From the NCBI GenBank assembly GCA_052038485.1, contig JBQGCL010000261.1:1-13021 (forward strand): 13,021 nucleotides of DNA, in the 5' to 3' direction. Position 1 is the stretch's first letter. Each line of letters begins with the position of its first letter. The stretch comes from JACVRW01 sp052038485 (GTDB lineage: Bacteria > Actinomycetota > Thermoleophilia > Solirubrobacterales > Thermoleophilaceae). A program made the translations under genes and the position numbers. Shown here one piece after another: positions 1 to 5,625 of this stretch. Under the pieces are notes generated by a model. That model was not told where the DNA came from, ran no database searches, and saw only the letters and a program-made list of their open reading frames with translations.

Positions 1-2
1 TC

Positions 3-674
3 GTCGCCGCCAACAGCGGCGGCACCACGCGCGGTCCCGACAAGACCTTCACGACGCTCACGGCTCCGCCCGGCGATCCCGGCACGCCCACCGCCCCCGA
101 CCCGGCCGAGGTCCTGCCCGAGCTCGGCTTGAGCGTGCTGGTCGCGCCGGCCAGCGGCGACCTGCTCGTCAAGCGGCCCGGTGCCTCGTCGTTTGTACCG
201 CTCGAGCTCGGCTCCGAGCTCCCGGTCGGCTCCGAGGTCGACGCCCGCGCCGGGTCGATCGCGCTGACGGCGGCACTGCCGTCGGGCGCCACCCAGACCG
301 GCCACTTCGGCGGCGGCCGCTTCAAGCTGGGCCAGGACAAGCGCGGCTACGTCGACCTCTACCTGCGTGGCCGCTACTGCACGCGGGCCGAGCGGCGCGC
401 GCTGGCGCGCCCCAGCGGCTCGGCGGTTGCGAGCGCCGCGGCCACCAGGTCGAAGCGCAAGCTCTGGGGCCGCGACCGCGGCGGCCGCTTCCGCACTCAC
501 GGCCGCAACAGCCACGCCACCGTGCGCGGCACCCGCTGGTTCGTCGCCGACACGTGCAAGGGCACCTTCACCCGAGTCACCCGGGGCTCGGTCGTCGTGC
601 GCGACACGGTGCGCCACAAGCGCGTCGTGCTCGACGCCGGCGAGCACTACCTGGCCCGCCCGCCGCGGCGCTAG
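3..674 (+). CDS. Fn3/FecR-like extracytoplasmic protein, C-terminal part (5' end outside window)
   Basis: The frame is open from the first base, so the gene is cut by the window edge; 223 residues are visible. The first ~20 residues (VAANSGGTTRG, then TFTTL) look like the last strands of a fibronectin type III repeat. A Pro/Thr-rich linker follows (~21-40). From ~43 comes a FecR-like region with LPVGSEVDARAGS near its start, and a second half (~155-223) with HATVRGTRWFVADTC, TRVTRGSVVVRD and DAGEHYLAR, reading as short beta strands ended by glycines. An internal TTG at 129 could serve as a start, but the Fn3-like residues upstream argue that the gene is longer. Known: FecR-like domains often sit outside the membrane and are encoded beside CHASE2 receptors. 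Inference: a secreted or surface protein, partner of the CHASE2-HD-GYP protein 9 bp downstream. Domain calls are by eye; no signal peptide is visible because the N-terminus is missing. Confidence 0.75.
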   Translation, partial: VAANSGGTTRGPDKTFTTLTAPPGDPGTPTAPDPAEVLPELGLSVLVAPASGDLLVKRPGASSFVPLELGSELPVGSEVDARAGSIALTAALPSGATQTGHFGGGRFKLGQDKRGYVDLYLRGRYCTRAERRALARPSGSAVASAAATRSKRKLWGRDRGGRFRTHGRNSHATVRGTRWFVADTCKGTFTRVTRGSVVVRDTVRHKRVVLDAGEHYLARPPRR

Positions 675-683
675 CGAGCGGCG

Positions 684-2456
684 ATGCGCCGCCCCTCGCG
701 CCCGCTCGCAGCTCGCGCCCGGCCGCTCGCGTGCGTGGCGCTGCTCGCGTTCGCGGTTGGCGTGGCGGTCGACTCGACCGGCGCCCTCGACGGGCTCGAG
801 CGGGCCAGCATCAGGACCCGCTTCGACGTGCGCGGCAGCGACCGCCCAAACGATGTGGTCGTCGTCGCGATCGATGCCAAGAGCTTCGACGTCCTCCGTC
901 AGCAGTGGCCGTTCCCGCGTTCGCTGCACGGCCAGGCCATCCGCCGCCTGCATGCGGCGGGCGCCCGCACGATCGTCTACGACGTCCAGTTCACCGAGCC
1001 GACGTCGCCGCACGAGGACCTCGCCCTCTACGACGCGATCGACGCCGCCGGCGGCGCAGTCCTCGCCACCAGTGAGAGCGACGCCGACGGTCGCACCAAC
1101 GTGCTCGGCGGCGACGCGAACCTGCGGCGCATCGGCGCCCGCGCCGCCGCCTCCGACCTCTCCAACGACGCCTCGGGCTCGATCACCCGCTTCTCGCACG
1201 AGGTCAGCAACCTCGAGACGATCCCGGTGGTGGCCGCCCGGCGGGCCGGAGCCGCGCCGCTACCGGACGGCGCCTTCGGGGACGACGGCGCCCTGATCGA
1301 CTTCCGCGGCCCGCCCGGAACGATCCGCACGGTCTCGTTCTCGGACGTGATCCGCCGCGACTTCGCGCCCGGAACCTTCCGCGACCGCGTCGTCGTGGTC
1401 GGCGCCTCCGCGCCGACGCTGCGCGACGTCCACTCCACGCCGGTCGGCGGCGACGAGCCGATGGCCGGCGCCGAGGTGCAGGCCAACGCGATCTGGACGG
1501 CGATGCACGGCGCGCCGCTGCACGAGCCGTCTGCGCTCGCCTCGCTGGCTTTGATCGCGCTGCTCGCCCTGGTCGCCCCGGTGGTCGCCCTGTGCGGCTC
1601 GGTGCTGCTCGCTGCGTTTGCGGTGCCGCTCGCCGGCGCGCTGTTCGTCGTCGCGGCGCAGCTCGCCTTCGACGCCGGCCTGGTGCTCGTGGCGGTCCCG
1701 CCGCTGGTCGCGTTGGTCGTGGGTGGCGCCGGCACCCTCGCCTGGAGCCAGCGCGCCGAGAGCCGCGCGCGACGCGCGGTCACGCGCGACAACGAGCTGC
1801 TCGAGCAGCGCGTCCGCGAGCGCACCCAGGAGCTCTGGCAGACCCAGATCGAGATCTGCCAGCGGCTCGGCGTTGCGGTCGAGTACCGCGACGCCGAGAC
1901 CGGGCAGCACATCGAGCGCATCGGCGCCTTCTGCGAGCGCCTGGCGCTCGAGGTCGGCATGTCGCCCGAGGACGCCGAGCTGCTGCGCTACGCGAGCGCC
2001 CTGCACGACGTCGGCAAGGTCGGCATCCCAGACGAGATCCTGACCAAGCCCGGCCCGCTCGACGACGAGGAGTGGGTCAGGATGCGGACCCACACCACGA
2101 TCGGCGCCAACATCCTGTCGGGATCCAACTCCCAGCTCGTCCAGCTGTCGGAGACGATCGCGCTCACGCACCACGAGTACTGGGACGGCAACGGCTACCC
2201 GCTCGGCCTGCGCGGGGAGAAGATCCCGCTGGCCGGCCGCATCTGTGCGGTCTGCGACGTCTTCGACGCGCTGCTCTGCGCGCGCCCGTACAAGGAGCCG
2301 TGGCCGTACGACCGCGCGATCGCCGAGATCGAGCACCTGTCCGGCACGCAGCTCGACCCCGGCCTGGTGGAGGCTTTCCTCAAGATCGCCCCCGAGCTGC
2401 ACCGCGAGTGGTTCGGCTCCGGCACGGCCGCTCCCAGCGCGCTGACCGTCCGCTAG
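684..2456 (+). CDS. CHASE2 sensor / HD-GYP cyclic-di-GMP phosphodiesterase
   Basis: 590 residues. An N-terminal membrane anchor (~12-32) leads into a CHASE2 domain (~35-275; VVVVAIDAKSFDVL and QWPFPRS near its start). Three hydrophobic helices follow (~284-354), then a charged coiled-coil linker (~357-395), then a complete HD-GYP domain. Catalytic residues are all present: E400 and H409 in YRDAETGQH, the H441-D442 pair in LHDVGKVGIPDE, H470 in MRTH, H496-H497 in HHEYWDGNGYP (GYP = 504-506), and D525 in DVFDAL with RPYK after it. Known: such domains hydrolyse cyclic di-GMP to pGpG/GMP using bound metal; CHASE2 is an extracytoplasmic sensory domain. Inference: the CHASE2 part, outside the membrane, controls cytoplasmic c-di-GMP breakdown. 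The ATG lies 9 bp after the FecR-like gene, so they are probably one operon. Its TAG overlaps the stop of the convergent DUF47 gene in a shared CTAG. Confidence 0.93.
   Translation: MRRPSRPLAARARPLACVALLAFAVGVAVDSTGALDGLERASIRTRFDVRGSDRPNDVVVVAIDAKSFDVLRQQWPFPRSLHGQAIRRLHAAGARTIVYDVQFTEPTSPHEDLALYDAIDAAGGAVLATSESDADGRTNVLGGDANLRRIGARAAASDLSNDASGSITRFSHEVSNLETIPVVAARRAGAAPLPDGAFGDDGALIDFRGPPGTIRTVSFSDVIRRDFAPGTFRDRVVVVGASAPTLRDVHSTPVGGDEPMAGAEVQANAIWTAMHGAPLHEPSALASLALIALLALVAPVVALCGSVLLAAFAVPLAGALFVVAAQLAFDAGLVLVAVPPLVALVVGGAGTLAWSQRAESRARRAVTRDNELLEQRVRERTQELWQTQIEICQRLGVAVEYRDAETGQHIERIGAFCERLALEVGMSPEDAELLRYASALHDVGKVGIPDEILTKPGPLDDEEWVRMRTHTTIGANILSGSNSQLVQLSETIALTHHEYWDGNGYPLGLRGEKIPLAGRICAVCDVFDALLCARPYKEPWPYDRAIAEIEHLSGTQLDPGLVEAFLKIAPELHREWFGSGTAAPSALTVR
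2453..2456. other. Shared CTAG double stop, convergent genes
   Basis: TAG at 2454-2456 ends the CHASE2-HD-GYP gene on the plus strand, and its reverse complement at 2453-2455 ends the DUF47 gene on the minus strand. There is no room between the two genes for a terminator. Confidence 0.95.
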
Positions 2457-3085
2457 GTGGTCTTGACCGCGATGCCGCGCAGCACGTGCGCGACCCGGTC
2501 GCAGGCGTCGATGCCCTCCTCGACGCGCTCGTAGATGTCCTTCCAGCGGATCACGACCATCGGGTCGACCCCGCCCTCGAACAGCGCCGTCAGGCCCTCG
2601 CGCAGCAGCCGGTCACCCTCGTGCTCGAGCCGCTTGATTTCGACGAGGTGCGGGGTGGCCTCGGGCAGGTCGCCCAGCGACGCGAGTGCGGCCGCGACCT
2701 CACGGCCCGCGGCCGCGAGCGTGTCGGTCAGCGCGATGGCCTGGTCCATCGGCGCGTCGACGCGGTAGAGGCCGAGGAAGTCGGACGCCTCCTCGGCGAA
2801 GTCGATCACGTCGTCGAGCCCGGAGGCGAGCGCCAGCACGTCACTGCGCTCGAACGGCACAGTCGGCCGCGAGTGCAGGTGGTGGTAGATGTCGTGCGTG
2901 ACCGCGTCGTTCTCGTGCTCGAGATCGACGAGCTCGATCCGCTTCTCACGCCCGTCGGGCCAGGCGCGCATGAGCTGGCTGAGCAGCGCCGCCGCCAGCT
3001 CGACGTTGCGCCCGGCCTGCGCGAGCATCCCGTTCAGCTCCGCGTAGTCCGGCGCTCGACCGACCAGCTTGGCGATCGATGCCAT
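2453..3085 (-). CDS. DUF47 family (PhoU-like) protein, putative phosphate transport regulator
   Basis: 210 residues, a normal length for the family, almost all alpha-helical and acidic. It has the two PhoU-type metal-binding repeats expected of DUF47: LEHENDAVTHD (~residue 55) and LEHEGDRLLRE (~150). Other family-like stretches are DDVIDFAEEASDF in the middle and WKDIYERVEEGIDACD near the end. Known: DUF47 proteins usually lie beside a PiT-type phosphate permease and modulate it. No permease is present here, so the partner must be elsewhere or the function differs. It lies downstream of the LtrA gene on the same strand after a 51-bp gap. A TAACGT box 6 nt before the ATG suggests its own, possibly leaderless, transcript. 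The stop codon is shared as CTAG with the convergent CHASE2-HD-GYP gene. Start choice: the ATG gives the conventional N-terminus and nothing upstream in frame is better. Confidence 0.9.
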   Translation of the reverse strand: MASIAKLVGRAPDYAELNGMLAQAGRNVELAAALLSQLMRAWPDGREKRIELVDLEHENDAVTHDIYHHLHSRPTVPFERSDVLALASGLDDVIDFAEEASDFLGLYRVDAPMDQAIALTDTLAAAGREVAAALASLGDLPEATPHLVEIKRLEHEGDRLLREGLTALFEGGVDPMVVIRWKDIYERVEEGIDACDRVAHVLRGIAVKTT

Positions 3086-3091
3086 GTCGCC

Positions 3092-3097
3092 ACGTTA
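3092..3097 (-). promoter_or_regulatory. Candidate -10 box (TAACGT) for the DUF47 gene
   Basis: On the minus strand TAACGT fits the actinobacterial TANNNT consensus and is separated from the ATG at 3085 by 6 nt (GGCGAC). This is the spacing expected if transcription starts at the ATG itself, giving a leaderless mRNA. No -35 match is evident. The rest of the 51-bp gap holds only a 10-bp palindrome, ACGAATTCGT (3122-3131). Confidence 0.35.
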
Positions 3098-3136
3098 GCC
3101 CGCAAAGTCCCTGCACTCGTGACGAATTCGTGAAGC

Positions 3137-4288
3137 TCACATGCTTCCGTGCTCGTGCCGGATGCGCTGGCGAGCCTCGCGGAAGTGGACCGCCTCGTAC
3201 GCGATCACCGACGAGGTGAGCGCCGCCGCCAGCGCGACCGCGAGCAGCGCGTCGACCTCCACGGCCAGTGGGATCAGCGCCAGCGACACGATCAGCGCTC
3301 CCAGGCGCACCCGGTTGATCGTCCCCAGGTTGCGCAGCCGGAAGCCGACGTGCCCGGCGTAGTAGAGCGCGATGCCGCCGAACAGCGCGACCGTGGGCAC
3401 GAGCTTGAGCGGCTCGTCGACGTCCTGGGTCGTCTTCTTCACCCCGAGCGCGACCAGCACGATCCCGGCGATCATCGGCAGGTGGATGTAGCTGTAGGAG
3501 TCGCGGGCGATCCGCACGCGCAGCTCCGGCTCCATGCTCCGGAAGCGCCGCTCGGCGACCACGGCGACGACATCGAAGTAGGCCCACCAGAGCGCGCACG
3601 ACACGGCCAGCCCGAAGACCGCGGCCGCCAGGATGCTCGCGTCGAGCTCCTCGGTCACGCCCGCGCCGATCGCGACGATCGACTCGCCCAGCGCGATGAT
3701 CACGATCAGCGAGAAGCGCTCGGCGAAGTGACCGGCGGAGACCCGGAACCCGCTCACCCCGAACACGTACGGCCCGGCGTAGTCGATCGTGAGCCCGACG
3801 ATCCACAGCATCGCCCGGATCGTCCCGTCGTCGACGAACCCGGCGACGATCAGCAGGGCCGGGCCCGGGAGCGCGGTGCGCGACAGCCGCACGATCGCCT
3901 GCCCGGTGTCCACGTTCTCGTTCGCCTCCGCCCAGATGAAGATGTGCATCCAGCGCGCGACCGCGTAGGCGAGGCCGAACAGCAACGCGTCGTCGTCGAA
4001 GGCGTGCGGGACCGCCAGGGCCGCGATCAGCATCGCGCCCATCACGACGAACATGAGCAGCCGCTCGAGACCCTCGTCGGCGGCGATGTAGTTCGTCAGC
4101 CAGGCGTAGGCACCCCAGCACCACCACAGCGCGATCAGCACGAGCATGCCCTGACCGAGGCCCTCCCAGGTCGGCTTGTGCGACATCAGCACGGTCACCT
4201 GGGTCACGGCGAAGACGAAGACGAGGTCGAAGAACAGCTCCAGCGGAGCGACCCGCTTCTCGGTCTGGTCGAGCTGGCCCTCGTCCAC
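3137..4288 (-). CDS. LtrA family (low temperature requirement A) membrane protein
   Basis: 383 residues starting at GTG, very hydrophobic, with roughly ten membrane helices. It opens with the family hallmark LELFFDLVFVFAVTQVT (~residues 16-32), followed by an aromatic stretch (WWCWGAYAW) and the central signature HFAERFSLIVIIALGES near the middle. RDSYSYIHLPMIAGIVL is also typical of the family. It ends in a short charged tail (RIRHEHGSM). Known: the name comes from a Listeria cold-growth locus; the biochemical activity is not established. Inference: an integral membrane protein of unknown substrate. It is transcribed divergently from the HTH-Mop gene, with 56 bp between the two chosen starts, and lies upstream of the DUF47 gene on the same strand. 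I see no Shine-Dalgarno site before the GTG. Confidence 0.92.
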   Translation of the reverse strand: MDEGQLDQTEKRVAPLELFFDLVFVFAVTQVTVLMSHKPTWEGLGQGMLVLIALWWCWGAYAWLTNYIAADEGLERLLMFVVMGAMLIAALAVPHAFDDDALLFGLAYAVARWMHIFIWAEANENVDTGQAIVRLSRTALPGPALLIVAGFVDDGTIRAMLWIVGLTIDYAGPYVFGVSGFRVSAGHFAERFSLIVIIALGESIVAIGAGVTEELDASILAAAVFGLAVSCALWWAYFDVVAVVAERRFRSMEPELRVRIARDSYSYIHLPMIAGIVLVALGVKKTTQDVDEPLKLVPTVALFGGIALYYAGHVGFRLRNLGTINRVRLGALIVSLALIPLAVEVDALLAVALAAALTSSVIAYEAVHFREARQRIRHEHGSM

Positions 4289-4303
4289 TCGCGACTACTT
4301 AAG

Positions 4304-4344
4304 CAGGCGCCTCCGCCGGGCCGCCTATGCAATGCTCAGGCGCC
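4304..4344. repeat. Direct repeat CAGGCGCC x2 between LtrA and HTH-Mop genes
   Basis: CAGGCGCC occurs at 4304-4311 and 4337-4344, 33 bp apart start to start, close to three helical turns. Each copy contains the palindrome GGCGCC, and the second abuts the chosen ATG of the HTH-Mop gene. The pair lies in the divergent intergenic region, so it could be an operator for the encoded regulator. GGCGCC is common in such GC-rich DNA, so chance is possible. Confidence 0.3.
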
Positions 4345-4740
4345 ATGGCGAGTCGCGACGAAGGTCTCCTGCTCGGCGACGCCGCGCGCGCCCTGTCGGT
4401 GAGCGCCGACACGCTGCGGCGCTGGGAGAAGGCCGGCAAGCTCCGAACCACGCGCGACAGCGCCAATCGGCGGCGCGTCCCGCGGCGTGAGATCGAGCGG
4501 CTGGCACGCCGCCCGGCCCGCCACAGCGCGGGCGACAACCTGTCGGCGCGCAACCGCTTCCCCGGGGTCGTGCGCTCGGTCGAGATCGACGGCGTGATGG
4601 CGCTGATCGAGATCGAGGCCGGTCCCCACCTGATCACGGCGGCGGTCACGCGTGACGCCGTCGAGGAGCTCGGGCTCGCCCCGGGCGTGCCGGCGACGGC
4701 CGCGGTCAAGGCAACGTCGGTCATGGTCGAGCGCCGCTAG
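4345..4740 (+). CDS. MerR-type HTH / Mop (TOBE) domain protein, putative molybdate-responsive regulator
   Basis: 131 residues from ATG 4345. Residues ~7-60 are a MerR/excisionase-type winged helix (LLLGDAARALSVSADTLRRWEKAGKL, split here as helix ~11-17 and recognition helix ~21-28), followed by an RRR-rich wing. Residues ~67-131 are one Mop/TOBE domain, beginning SARNRFPGVVRSVEIDG, with ITAAVTRDAVEELGL and ending AVKATSVMVE. Known: Mop domains bind molybdate or tungstate as oligomers, and ModE-type regulators join a DNA-binding domain to Mop domains. Inference: a one-component oxyanion-responsive DNA-binding protein. No modABC transporter or molybdoenzyme is visible, so its target is unknown. 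An earlier ATG at 4327 would add six residues (MQCSGA); I prefer 4345 because the HTH then begins close to the N-terminus as usual. Its TAG is shared as CTAG with the convergent hydrolase. Confidence 0.88.
   Translation: MASRDEGLLLGDAARALSVSADTLRRWEKAGKLRTTRDSANRRRVPRREIERLARRPARHSAGDNLSARNRFPGVVRSVEIDGVMALIEIEAGPHLITAAVTRDAVEELGLAPGVPATAAVKATSVMVERR
4737..4740. other. Shared CTAG double stop, convergent genes
   Basis: TAG at 4738-4740 ends the HTH-Mop gene, and the complementary TAG at 4737-4739 ends the alpha/beta hydrolase on the other strand. Same arrangement as at 2453-2456. Confidence 0.95.
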
Positions 4741-5585
4741 AGACAGAGCCAGCGCAGCGCGCCGTTGAGGACGTCGGCACGCTCCCATTGGAGGAAGTGG
4801 CCGGCGCCCGGCACGACGAACGTGCCCGCCCGGTTGGGGAACGCCGCCTCCATGCGCTCGGGGAAGTCGGGCATGATCACGTGGTCCTCGGGGCCGTACA
4901 GGATCAGCGTGGGCGTCGGGTTGGGCTCGAGCAGCCGCGGCGGCTCGGGCGCCTGACGCGGTCCGCCGGCGTACTCGTAGTTGGCGATCGAGGCGCGGAA
5001 CTTGTCGGCGGCCGCGAACGGCTCGGTCATGCGATCGACGTCCTCGCGACTGAACGAGCCCGGCGCGGCCCAGAAGCGCGAGCCGTAGAAGGTCGCGATG
5101 TAGCGGCGCCGCTTGTCGGGGGTGTCGAGCTCCGCGGCCAGCCCGTCGGCGTCCTTCGACTGACGGATGAAGTAGTCGGCCGCCATGCGGGTGGCGCGCG
5201 GCACGGGCGGCGGGCCGCCCTCGAGCAAGGGCGGGATCGTGTTGAAGAGGCAGAGCCGCTCGACGAGGCCCTCATAGCGCAGCGACAGGTCCTGAGCGAT
5301 CACTCCGCCGAGGTCACCGGCGCACACGACGATCCGCTCGTGGCCCAGCTCGCGGACCAGCTCGGCCATGTCGCGCGAGTGCGCGGCCGGGTCGTAGCGG
5401 TCGTCGGGCGCGAGGGGGGAGTCGCCGAAGCCGCGCAGGTCGGGCGCGATGATCTCGAAGCCGGCCTCGGCCAGCGGCTCGACGTTGCGCTCCCAGATCC
5501 GGCGCGTCTCCGGCCAGCCGTGCAGCAGCAGCAGCGGCTTGCCGCCCTGTCCGGCGTGGTCGAATGCGAGTCCACTCGAAGCGAT
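4737..5585 (-). CDS. Alpha/beta hydrolase, epoxide hydrolase / haloalkane dehalogenase type; no canonical start codon
   Basis: Numbering from a candidate ATC start at 5585 gives 282 residues, near the usual length. The oxyanion motif HGWP is at 22-25, followed by PDLRGFGDS. The nucleophile elbow AGDLGG has an Asp at 91, so this is an Asp-nucleophile enzyme rather than a serine esterase. A helical cap spans ~125-210. The acid is probably D234 (GPEDH) and the base H263 (PGAGHFLQWE). The core therefore looks intact. The odd point is the start: an in-frame TAA lies at 5595-5597, and between it and M73 (ATG 5367-5369) there is no ATG, GTG or TTG. Starting at 5369 would delete the oxyanion strand and motif. 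Either an ATC (5585) or GTT (5594) is used, or an indel separates the body from a GTG at 5575 in another frame. The gene is divergent from the propeller gene 40 bp away. Substrate unknown. Confidence 0.85.
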   Translation of the reverse strand: MASSGLAFDHAGQGGKPLLLLHGWPETRRIWERNVEPLAEAGFEIIAPDLRGFGDSPLAPDDRYDPAAHSRDMAELVRELGHERIVVCAGDLGGVIAQDLSLRYEGLVERLCLFNTIPPLLEGGPPPVPRATRMAADYFIRQSKDADGLAAELDTPDKRRRYIATFYGSRFWAAPGSFSREDVDRMTEPFAAADKFRASIANYEYAGGPRQAPEPPRLLEPNPTPTLILYGPEDHVIMPDFPERMEAAFPNRAGTFVVPGAGHFLQWERADVLNGALRWLCL

Positions 5586-5619
5586 TTGCGCAACTTACAG
5601 CGACGCCCCGGGTTTGCGC
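5585..5619. repeat. Direct repeat TTTGCGC x2 in hydrolase/propeller divergent region
   Basis: TTTGCGC occurs at 5585-5591 and 5613-5619, 28 bp apart, and the first copy is part of the palindrome TTGCGCAA (5586-5593). The short divergent promoter space (5586-5625) is nearly filled by these elements. A role as an operator is only a suggestion. Confidence 0.25.
5592..5597 (-). promoter_or_regulatory. Candidate -10 box (TAAGTT) for the alpha/beta hydrolase
   Basis: On the minus strand TAAGTT fits TANNNT and lies 6 nt (GCGCAA) before the in-frame ATC at 5585. The palindrome TTGCGCAA (5586-5593) overlaps box and spacer. A -35 match is not evident. Confidence 0.3.
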
Positions 5620-5625
5620 TCGCGG

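Noticed and set aside
3122..3131. 10-bp palindrome ACGAATTCGT as an operator or terminator
   Set aside because: Too short with no second copy and no T-run; kept only as a note under the DUF47 promoter entry.
1592..3133. 513-codon plus-strand frame spanning the CHASE2-HD-GYP/DUF47 junction
   Set aside because: Runs over HD-GYP sequence in another frame and antisense to DUF47; its product has no recognisable motif.
2946..4402. Long overlapping frames on both strands across the LtrA gene
   Set aside because: Only the minus-strand LtrA frame has hydrophobic helices and family motifs; the others are charged shadows.
5522..5535. CAG/GCA trinucleotide run
   Set aside because: Only about four repeats, encoding the Leu strand before HGWP in the hydrolase; ordinary coding sequence.
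5449..5625. 59-codon N-terminal extension of the propeller protein
   Set aside because: Lies antisense to the conserved hydrolase N-terminus and would bury the signal peptide that starts at 5626.
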